From: Aphrocallistes beatrix
Lineage: Eukaryota; Porifera; Hexactinellida; Sceptrulophora; Aphrocallistidae
Direction of reading: 5' to 3'
Length of the DNA stretch: 64,000 bases
Assembly (NCBI GenBank): GCA_963281255.1
Contig: OY725494.1
Span: 3,547,934-3,611,933 of the forward strand
Positions 46,201 through 58,200 of this stretch are shown one piece after another (positions within the stretch are counted from its first letter, which is position 1; every line of letters starts with the position of its first letter). The notes beneath the pieces were generated by a model, which saw only the letters and a program-made list of their open reading frames with translations, was not told the DNA's origin and searched no databases. A program made the position numbers and the translations under genes.

Positions 46201-49200
46201 GAGGTCACCTCTCCAATAGCATATTCCTCACCCATTCCGGTTCTTAGCAGTTCTCTTGCTAGCATGATTGCTCCCACTCCTCTTTCTTCAGAAGGTCCTT
46301 CTCAATTTGTTCCTCAACTTCAAAGATCTACCATCGTAGAGGTCACCTCTCCAATAGCATATTTCTCACCCATTCCTGTACTTAGCAGTTCTCTTGCTAG
46401 CATGATTGCTCCCACTCCTCTTTCCTCAGAAGATCCCTCTCAATTTGTTTCTCAACTTCCAGGATCTACCATCGTAGAAGTCACCTCTCCAATTGCATAT
46501 TCCTCACCCATTCCGGTTCTTAGCAGTTCTCTTGCTAGCATGATTGCTGCCACTCCTCTTTCTTCAGAAGGTCCTTCTCAATTTGTTCCTCAACTTCAAA
46601 GATCTACCATCGTAGAAGTCACCTCTCCAATTGCATATTCCTCACCCATTCCGGTTCTTAGCAGTTCTCTTGCTAGCATGATTGCTGCCACTCCTCTTTC
46701 TTCAGAAGGTCCTTCTCAATTTGTTCCTCAACTTCAAAGATCTACCATCGTAGAAGTCACCTCTCCAATTGCATATTCCTCACCCATTCCGGTTCTTAGC
46801 AGTTCTCTTGCTAGCATGATTGCTCCCACTCCTCTTTCTTCAGAAGGTCCATCTCAATTTGTTCCTCAACTTCAAAGATCTACCATCGTAGAGGTCACCT
46901 CTCCAATTGCATATTCCTCATCCATTCCGGTTCTTAGCAGTTCTATTGCTAACATGATTGCTCCCACTCCTCTTTCTTCAGAAGGTCCTTCTCAATTTGT
47001 TCCTCAACTTCAAAGATCTACCATCGTAGAAGTCACCTCTCCAATTGCATATTCCTCACCCATTCCGGTTCTTAGCAGTTCTCTTGCTAGCATGATTGCT
47101 CCCACTCCTCTTTCTTCAGAAGGTCCTTCTCAATTTGTTCCTCAACTTCAAAGATCTACCATCGTAGAAGTCACCTCTCCAATTGCATATTCCTCACCCA
47201 TTCCGGTTCTTAGCAGTTCTCTTGCTAGCATGATTGCTGCCACTCCTCTTTCTTCAGAAGGTCCTTCTCAATTTGTTCCTCAACTTCCAGGATCTACCAT
47301 CGTAGAAGTCACCTCTCCAATTGCATATTCCTCACCCATTCCGGTTCTTAGCAGTTCTCTTGCTAGCATGATTGCTGCCACTCCTCTTTCTTCAGAAGGT
47401 CCTTCTCAATTTGTTCCTCAACTTCCAGGATCTACCATCGTAGAAGTCACCTCTCCAATTGCATATTCCTCACCCATTCCGGTTCTTAGCAGTTCTCTTG
47501 CTAGCATGATTGCTGCCACTCCTCTTTCTTCAGAAGGTCCTTCTCAATTTGTTCCTCAACTTCAAAGATCTACCATCGTAGAGGTCACCTCTCCAATTGC
47601 ATATTCCTCACCCATTCCGGTTCTTAGCAGTTCTCTTGCTAGCATGATTGCTGCCACTCCTCTTTCTTCAGAAGGTCCTTCTCAATTTGTTCCTCAACTT
47701 CAAAGATCTACCATCGTAGAGGTCACCTCTCCAATAGCATATTTCTCACCCATTCCGGTTCTTAGCAGTTCTCTTGCTAGCATGATTGCTCCCACTCCTC
47801 TTTCTTCAGAAGATCCCTCTCAATTTGTTCCTCAACTTCCAGGATCTACCATCGTAGAAGTCACCTCTCCAATTGCATATTCCTCACCCATTCCGGTTCT
47901 TAGCAGTTCTCTTGCTAGCATGATTGCTGCCACTCCTCTTTCTTCAGAAGGTCCTTCTCAATTTGTTCCTCAACTTCAAAGATCTACCATCGTAGAAGTC
48001 ACCTCTCCAATTGCATATTCCTCACCCATTCCGGTTCTTAGCAGTTCTCTTGCTAGCATGATTGCTGCCACTCCTCTTTCTTCAGAAGGTCCTTCTCAAT
48101 TTGTTTCTCAACTTCCAGGATCTACCATCGTAGAGGTCACCTCTCCAATTGCATATTCCTCACCCATTCCGGTTCTTAGCAGTTCTCTTGCTAGCATGAT
48201 TGCTGCCACTCCTCTTTCTTCAGAAGGTCCTTCTCAATTTGTTCCTCAACTTCAAAGATCTACCATCGTAGAGGTCACCTCTCCAATTGCATATTCCTCA
48301 CCCATTCCGGTTCTTAGCAGTTCTCTTGCTAGCATGATTGCTCCCACTCCTCTTTCTTCAGAAGGTCCATCTCAATTTGTTCCTCAACTTCAAAGATCTA
48401 CCATCGTAGAGGTCACCTCTCCAATAGCATATTTCTCACCCATTCCGGTTCTTAGCAGTTCATTTGCTAACATGATTGCTCCCACTCCTCTTTCTTCAGA
48501 AGGTCCTTCTCAATTTGTTCCTCAACTTCCAGGATCTACCATCGTAGAAGTCACCTCTCCAATTGCATATTCCTCACCCATTCTGGTTCTTAGCAGTTCT
48601 CTTGCTAACATGATTGCTCCCACTCCTCTTTCTTCAGAAGGTCCTTCTCAATTTGTTCCTCAACTTCCAGGATCTACCATCGTAGAAGTCACCTCTCCAA
48701 TTGCATATTCCTCACCCATTCCGGTTCTTAGCAGTTCTATTGCTAACATGATTGCTCCCACTCCTCTTTCTTCAGAAGGTCCTTCTCAATTTGTTCCTCA
48801 ACTTCAAAGATCTACCATCGTAGAAGTCACCTCTCCAATAGCATATTCCTCACCCATTCCTGTACTTAACAGTTCTCCTGCTAGCATGATTGCTCCCACT
48901 CCTCTTTCCTCAGAAGATCCCTCTCAATTTGTTTCTCAACTTCCAGGATCTACCATCGTAGAAGTCACCTCTCCAATTGCATATTCCTCACCCATTCCGG
49001 TTCTTAGCAGTTCTATTGCTAACATGATTGCTCCCACTCCTCTTTCTTCGGAAGATCCCTCTCAATTTGTTCCTCAACTTCCAGGATCTACCATCGTAGA
49101 GGTCACTTCTCCAATTGCATATTCCTCACCCATTCCTGTTGTTACCATGATTGCTCCGACTTCTGTTTTTTCCCAGGATTTCTCTGAGTCTGTTTCTCAA

Positions 49201-52200
49201 TTTCCTGTTTTCATCAGTTCCCTTTACAATATGGTTGCTCCTACATCTGTTTCGTCTGAAGATTATCCTCTGTTTGCTTCTCCATTTCAGAGTTCAACCT
49301 TTTCTGATTTAACATCTTCAATACAGTACTCCATCCCTCCCTCTTCTTCTTCTTTAATTCTATTCCCCACCCCCGCTTCTCTCGATCTTATCATTATAAT
49401 TTCAATTTCTCCTCTGCTTGTATTCCCGGGAGATACAATAAATTTAGTGTGTTACTCTAGTTTCCCAAGTTTAATTTTCCAATGGATCGATCCCATTTCT
49501 AATTCTACTCTCTCCACTGAGGCTACATTTTCATACATACTGCCTACTGATAGTCTTTCTCCGCGCTATTTTCAATGTCAAGTATTTGATAGCTCTAATC
49601 TTGATCAGCCTCTTGCTTTCAACACTAGTTTTATTAATATTGCTTTCGTTGACAGTCTTAATCTGAGTCTGATCAAGACACAGGATATAAATAATGTTGA
49701 TGAGATTACTATTGAATGTCTCGCTTCTTCTACTGTATCACTCTCCCCTTCCATAGCCTGGTATTTCACATCAACGAATAGTAGGACCAAGATAGAACCT
49801 TCTACTGCAGGCTACATACTGTCAAGTACCAAATTGACTATCATAGCTACAGATCCCATTAGATCGGGAGAGTACGAGTGTAGTGCTAGTCTGAACAACG
49901 TGACCTCCACAGTTCGGAGAATGTCCATTCTTATTCAAGTATACTCCCCTCCTACCGTCTCGATAGAAATGGCTTCTGATCGAGATGTGTTCTCTCCACT
50001 GGAGCGTTCCATGTTTCAGGTTAACTGCACCATATGTGGACTAGAGACGCCAACTTTTCGCTGGCTAGTCAACGGCAATCCGATCAACCTTAACAATGTT
50101 TCTTTAGACACATTGATCAATGAACCAAGTGAGTTTATTTGTACAGTGGATGTTAGTTATATAAACGTTCTGGTTATGGCCCTATCTTAGGTCATAATAA
50201 CGGATTGTTCTACATATACAGTTAACTCCGCTTAATAGGGTCATATTTACAACCGTGTGAAATTCTAATCAGCTTATTTTTTTAAATTACATATTTCTTC
50301 ATTCAGCTCTCGACTCGCACAACATCTCTACAACTCTGTCTCGTATCGAATCCTATGTCAGATTCTCAAGTGTGGGGTTAGACTTGAAGTCCGTGAGGTG
50401 TACTGCTACTAACTCACTGGGAACTGATTCTGTGGAGGCTGAGGTACGAGTTGAGAGGCTAGGGAGACCTTGTGCACCCGTCCAGCTGAGAGAGATCGGA
50501 TCTGAGTCTTTGAGCTTGTTGGAGTGGAGAGTGAACACGGACTGTGCCGAGAAGTTTCAATTTGCATCTAGTTACATATTTGAAGTGACTGCTTCTAGCG
50601 GCGAGAGGAGTGAAGTGGAGTACATTGTTGGAGAGGAGGAGATTGGAGATAAGATGTTTAGTTTCTATCTTACTGGACTAACACCTAACACTGGTTACCA
50701 GGTTATTTGCTATTGCCGCATATGAAACGGAATCATTTTGGGAAGGGGAGGATTTTTAAAACTATCTTATTTCTTAATTATGCTTTCAATGGTTAATTTT
50801 ATAATGATGGCGCAATCGAGTGAAATGTAAACATGCTGATAAAGCAGACATTAATAAAATCGTTTAACAGACCGATTATGCAGCTACAGTAAGTGACTAG
50901 ATGAATGCGAAATGTGATTATCTTAATACATCGAAAATAATTATATTAGAGACTTTCTGAAATTTGAAATCTACAGCCTGGATGAGATCTCGGTTTAACG
51001 ACGAATTTGCCATAAATTTGACCGGATTTTTCATACATATATAACAGGTACACTTGTATTCCCTACGATATTGAACATATATACATTTATCAGCTGAGCG
51101 AGTCACACAGCACAACCAATCTAAACAGTTGGTTAATTAGTATTGAATGTTTAGATTCGTGTGTCAGGAGTGAATGTGCACGGAACTTCCAAGTACAGTG
51201 GTCGTATCACAGTGGTGACAGCACCAGTAGGAAAGAAAGTGATGTTCTACTACGGAGCTGAGAATGGAGACAGTGAGATGGAACACAATTATGGGGCTCA
51301 GTCTCCAGCTCTCCATCTTGCTACTACTATCCCAGTGGGGGCTGCTAGAGTGGATTCAGTGTTTGTGACACCTTTTGGTACCATTTCCCTTGACAGGAGG
51401 AGCTATTCTTGGTCCCCTCAAGCATTTCCTGGCAGCTATACAAGTTGTGAGTTACTAGTGTTTGCATTTGAAATAGCGCTATGGAATGTTTTTAGGAACA
51501 TAATGTTTTATCGAATAATTGAACATTATACTCGTGTATATATATTCAGTCGACTTCGCTTAATAGGGTCACTGGTTAATTGAGTTAACCGCTTAATCGG
51601 ACCAATTTTGGCAGGACCTGAGTAGCTCTTACACATAGAAGCTAATACAAAATATTTTCGGTTGATAGGGTTCTGCGCTTAATCGGGGCAAAATGTCCTC
51701 TGACCGATGTGACCCTATTAAGCGGATTCGACTGTACTACCATATGCATACATATAACAAAGTTGCATGCAGAGATAATTATATGATAATATTTATAAGT
51801 TTCTAGATTTTGCATGGAAATAGGTATTTTAAAAATTACATGCAAATCGTGCATTTAAGTATGTTTAGAGAGATTAGTTAATGTGACTTGTTTATCAGCT
51901 CTCTTCATTTTGGCTCCTTTCTGGTCGGACGTTGACTACTCCGAAGAAGGTCACATCTCGTACAGAGTGTACCAGTCAGGGTCTGACGTGGTTGAGAACA
52001 GAGTGGTAGCAGAAGCCACAGAACTGTCTCAGGCGCAGGCTGGAGCCCCTCTCAACTTCACAGCACAGGCAGTGATAGTAGCCACCTGGTCAGAAGTGGT
52101 CCCATACCAGAGTTTGTATGTAGGCACAAATACATTCCAGGCAGCGCTTGTGACAGACTATGAGCAGACATATGTTCTGTTCGGCTACAACTGTGGAGAG

Positions 52201-55200
52201 ATGTCTTGGTCCTCTAGTACTCTCTACCCCACTAAACCTGTGATAGGATTAAATGCAGGAGGAGTGTTGTTTTTCAATCATAGACTCTCAAAGATGACTC
52301 GCTCTCATCAAATTGGTTGTCTATATTGTAAGTTTCGTTTATTCATTTACGGTAAAACTGTTTACAAACAACTGTTATGAATCGCCTTAAAAATTGTTTC
52401 GAAATTTGACTGATATTATGGCAATTTCGATCAGTAGAATGATAGAGTGGCATCAATTCGTTTTAAAAAAAGTATCGGTCTGTTTACCGACATTTATTAT
52501 TAGTTGTGTTGCAAGTAATGCACGCGCTTTTTTGTATGCAAGATTTTGAGTCATATGTTCATCTAACATTAATCATTGTGGATTTGTGTCTATTATTTTC
52601 CTCCTCTAGCTGATAGTACGATAGTGGGATATAAGGTGTCTTTAGACCTACCCTCAGATGACACACCAGAATCCGCCTGTATAAAATGGTTTCTACAAGA
52701 CCAGCTGATTAACCCAGACATCCTTTCATCACCCGCTTCTCCCTGTCCCTGTAACCTACAACAAGCGATATTTGATGCTCAGTTTCGATTTGATTTCGTC
52801 TTCTTTCTAACCAACACGTTTTCAACCGATGTCCTCTGTTTTGTGTCAAGATTCCCTAATTCTGGAGTTTATCAAAGGTTGGGATTAGGTTTTACCCATA
52901 TCGCGTATTGAAACTATTTCTAACTTCACATCTTTGAGGATACTTGGATTCAAACGAAGTAGAACTTTGCTTATGGCAATTTACTTTTCATGTCCAAAAT
53001 TAGGAATATGTAAAATTATTATATTTAGAGAGATAAAGCATATTATTGGTGAAGTTGCCTCATAGTATAGCACCATTTATTCAATAAATGGTGCCTCATC
53101 TAATCGTTCCTACGTTGCTATGGGAATGTAATATCTTGATTTGGGGATCTTCTAATTTTAAACTGTACTTATCAGTAAAATCTACCAAACATCGGAAATA
53201 CCGAAACGCTAAAGCGATATGAGAATAATTAGTCAGCATCATATCTCATAAACGAGTGAATTATAGAAATATTCTCTAGATGTTGCTTCGGATCAAACTC
53301 AGGCTTCTTTTTCTTCTTTTCCAATACTCCTCTGCTTACTTCTGGGAATGAGAGGGGATCTCTCCTCTCCACCACTCCACGCTTCTACCCTGACTCCTTG
53401 TACCAGAGGTACAGAGAACAGGATGAAGAGGGGTACACCCAGTGCTGTCTCCTCTCAGACAGCTGTCATCTCTACTTCAGGAGGAGACCTAGTGATGATT
53501 GCGCTGGCTACGTGTTTATCCCGTTTACGTGGGCATTTGGAGACCCACATGTCATTACCATAGATGGACTCAAGTACACTTTCAACGGAGTTGGTATGTA
53601 CTACGCATTACAAAAGCTTCCAAAATATCGTACTTGTATTGATCCTACATTCCATCCTAGGAGAATACTGGTACCTATTTCCAGTTGGAGATTGTGACTA
53701 TCAAGTGCAAACGCGAACTGAACTTTTCAGAGACACAAATGCGACTGCATTCACTGCGGTAGCGGTTACAATCAACAACTGTTCTAACGTGTTCGTATCT
53801 CTCCTCGGTGAAGATGGACTCTCTCTCTTTGTTGACAATATCAACCGGACAGAGGAGGCGAGATCTCTTGGAGAACTGATTGTAGGCGATTGTCTTGAAA
53901 TAGAGTATATGAAGGCTAACGGCACACAGGTAGATTGGGTATTTTTAATCAAACTTGTATAAGAGATGCCCTTATATAATGGAAAGTGTGTTTCGTGTGA
54001 GATCTAGCAATCCGATGTTTATCAAATGTATATGCGTTTGGTATGTCGGATCCCTTTCACGTGTAGTTGTGAATTGCGAACTTAATATATTCGCAAAAAA
54101 TAATTCTCAATCCCAATGTTCCCAATCTTGTCCCAATCTTGTCTCAATCCTCAAACATCTTTTACAGTATCCCTAGTCCAAAATCCGCAAGCTACTGTTG
54201 GCCATACTATAGTACAGGGCTGTCCAACTATATTTACTTCGGGCCGCAACTGCTTCATACTATTTAGTGGCGGGCCGCAATACAGGGGCGTGCACTCGGG
54301 ATGGGTATGGATAGAGGCATTTTGGAGAGATTGAAGCAGGCAACGCGGGCCGCCTGTTGGACAGCGCTGCTATAGTAGACCATGATATTATATTAAATCT
54401 CTTATATTAAAAAGTAACTCGACACGAAGTGTCAACAAGCCTCGTAGCCCAAGCAAGCCAAGCTTGCTTGTTTTTTAAGATTTCATTTAAATTAGCTGAT
54501 TTTCTAAAAGATTTACCATATATACTGTAATACGTATATTACTGTTATATAATTGTCAATAAATAGAAAACTCAAGTCAAAGCAGCATATAATAACGGCG
54601 CTTCCCTGAATGTGCAATCAGACGGAGACTTGATCACCATGAACCTCACTGTCCCAGAAGCCTGCAAATTAAGCACTCAAGGGTTGTTAGGTCAGTGGGA
54701 TGATAACACAAACAATGACTTTCTGATGAGAAATGGCACTCTTCTGTCTCCTAACGTGACTGACAGGATAAAGGAGGAATTTGCAGAATCTTGGAGGATA
54801 ACTCTCGAAGAGAGTCTAATGAATTATATGACAAGGGATTATAACCAGTACAAGTGAGTATCATGATAATATATAATCTTATTATTAAAACGCTACCTAT
54901 AATTGTTTGTTTGTTTGTCCGAATTAATTGAAGAACTGGCAAATTGTAGAGCTATTAAAATTGGCATGTAGTTGTCAAATGGTGACAAATCTGTCTCTGA
55001 GTATAACTCCGTTGTTCATGTCCGTCTCACTAATGGCCAGACAATGCCAGTACACATCACTCCATTCAGGATGATATCTTGCGGGCCGCGGCTATATAAA
55101 TCTGGCAATGGCTGCGTGAAAATAATTGCCACCCCGATAAAATTTACTCCAATGAATAAAGTATCAACCTTTGCCACCATAGGTAATTAGGTAAATCACC

Positions 55201-58200
55201 ATCATGCATACAATGGTTAAATTTGGCCTACGTGGCACAAAGTTTTTGATAATTTGAAGACGTTGAGAAAGAACTATTGATTATAAATATTCTGTTAGGA
55301 TTAATTCGAATGTGTTTCGAATCTAAAGCCCGATTAGTTGTATCCCTGACGTTTAGAAGTATTCCCCTTCATGAATAGACCCATTTTACTACTACGTATT
55401 TGTATGTGAAATAATGAAGTGTTCAAATGTTTTTGTCTGGGTAGTGTATATTTGAATATAATTGTACTATATACGGTATACGCAGACCGTCCATGTCATT
55501 AGTGTATCCTCTATTGCGAAGTGTGTTTCTGGATTCAGTTAAATTCAATATTTCTCGTTGAAGTTTATGAACAAATAGATGATCAATTATCTTAATATAT
55601 CCGTGTTAACTATATCTTGTTCTTTTAGTCAAATTTACACAGCTACTATTTTCTTGGACGAAATGATTGCCAATATTTCCATGGAAATAAAAGAGTTGTG
55701 TATGGACGAAGTGAGCTGTCTCTTCGACGCATTTGTAACCAACGACACATCCATAGCCACAGCATCTCTTTCCATAACAACGGAGTCTCAGGCCTCTGTC
55801 CAGATAGCCAGCAACATGCCTCCTCTCATCCTAGCTCCTCCCTTGCTCAATCTGACTCTGAACAACCTGATCACTTACCAGTTCAATGTGACAGATGAAG
55901 ACGACTTCTCTGTCTCTCACTTGCTCTTCCCTCTGCTCTCTTTCCAACAAGTCGCACTCTCCAACTCGTCACTCACACAATTCAGTCTCCAACTGAGTCT
56001 GATGGACATTCCTGAGTCATTAAATGTGACAATAATCGCGAATGACTCTCTCGGCGTCAGTATTAGGAGTGTGACAGTGGTTGTCTGTCACTGTGAGAAT
56101 GGAGGCTACTGCACCCCTGACGTACCAGCTGTAGGAGTGAGTGGCTTCAGTAGATCTTCTTGTCAGTGTCCTCTCTCGTATGAAGGTCTCTATTGCTCCT
56201 CTCCTGTCACTGACATGTGTCTGCAGTCTGCTTGTCTCACTGAAGCCTGTCCAGCTGGAACGATTGAGAACACAAACACAGCCAAGTGTGAAGGTAAATT
56301 CTTTATTGTTAGGACTTAGAGGCTCTCAATTTGTCCTGTAACTATTTTATTGGTCAATATGTGAATATGACCACATTTTTCAGTGAATGTCATACAACAT
56401 GAATATTATTAAGACCGAAATTGATGGGATTTCGAGAAAATGCCATAGTCGTGCAGGTAATGCAGAAATGGTTCGACTTTTCGAAAAAGGAAATAGACTT
56501 TTTATCATTATGATTAATGGTGGTTTTTATGTGAACTATTTCCTTTTTTGGAAAGTCGAACTATTTCCGGGTTTTTTTGCGAACTCTTTCCACCATACCG
56601 TCGTACAAATCCACACCATAAAAGAATCTTACATGCGAAATTTGGTAAAAGTCGGACTATTAGATTTCGGAAGTTCTCGCGTATGCACATCAGCACATAC
56701 ATAAATATTGAAGAGTACTCCGTTCATGCCATAAAGGCATCTCCCTATAGAAGCTGCACTAAAATTGATTTTCTTTAGACATTGACGAGTGCACCACTAA
56801 TTGTAAGCAGCTGCATCAGGTGTGCAGCAACACCTACGGGAGCTACCTGTGCTCCTGTGAGGCCGGATACCAGATGGAGGATGGAGAGTGCGTAGACTCT
56901 GATGAGTGTTCTCATCCCATCTCTCCTTGCCAGCACCTGTGTACCAACACTCAGGGTAGGAATTGAATCCACACGATGAGTTGTTGACACACTTGTTTAC
57001 TGTTGACTGTTAGGGTCCTTCACGTGTGAATGCAATCAGAACTATCAGCTACAACCAGACCAGTCCTCGTGCAGGGGAATAGATAGTGGTTCCTGTCCTA
57101 ACGGAATGGAGCCTCCTTACCAATGTGAAAATAACACGTGCACACTTCAAGGGACGGAATTAGTGTGTCAGTATTGTCCTAGAGGCACAGAGCTGAGCAG
57201 TAACGGGAGAAGATGCGAGGATGTAGATGAGTGTGTGTTGCAATCTGATATCTGTCCTCCTGATAGCTCTCTCTGTAGGAATGTGTATGGGTCTTTCAAC
57301 TGTCTCTGTTTCAAAGGATACGATAATGTTCAGGTTGGAACATAACTAAATACTCCTATCAGCTTAGCGAGTCTTTGATGTCAACTTCTTAACACTAGAC
57401 CTTGCTAATTGGAACACGGTTAAGACAGTATATCTGAAACTACGTATACCTGTTCCCAATAATTAGTTTGTCAACGGAAACAACGGACGTTGACAATTTG
57501 TTATACACGCCATAATACATACATGACAGCTTGGGGCATTTAATATCCTCTATATATTATAGAGATAAATTTATCGATAAATTTATTGATAAATTTATCA
57601 ATAAATTTATGCATAATTTACTTTTGTTTACAATAGGTACATAAAGTAATTTTTGAATCCATTTATCATGGACCTAATTTTTCTTCTACAGTTCTGAATT
57701 CATGATTCATCTTAGATGAATGACTTTTGTTCCCTAGTAGAGAATTGGAAAGCAATCAACCGTTTCTCTGATATCTCCAGGCGCCCACAGTGGCCGCAAG
57801 CCGCGCAGCGCAGCGCAAGCAAGCGAAGCGTGCTTGTATATATGTAAAATAATATTTTATGTGAAATGATCACTTTATTTACTGAGCAGGACACGTGTGT
57901 GGATGTGGATGAGTGCTTCAGTATTACCCCCGTGTGTGGTGCTGGTGAGTCTTGCTTTAACACACCAGGAAGTTATGTGTGTGCTTCCTTCTGCTATCTC
58001 CCAAACAACTTCCTCACTCCCGATGGACAATGCAGAGGTAACCTGCATTTCTTAGAGAGATTGTTTAATTTTTAATCTCTATCTCTTCTTCGAAGTTGTG
58101 GAGAGTGACGTGTCAAGAATTCCAGAGAACACAGAACGACTTATCATTGCATTCAGTCTGAGTTTCTCTGAATTATCAGAATCGCTGACAGTTCGATCTC

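Noticed and set aside
43606..49125. CRISPR-like regular repeat
   Set aside because: The 138-bp units are contiguous coding repeats with no unique spacers, inside a long open frame of an animal gene.
43264..50190. Stand-alone secreted mucin ending at 50190
   Set aside because: A GT donor at 50129 and phase-matched downstream exons complete the third Ig domain, and the paralogue shows the same splice.
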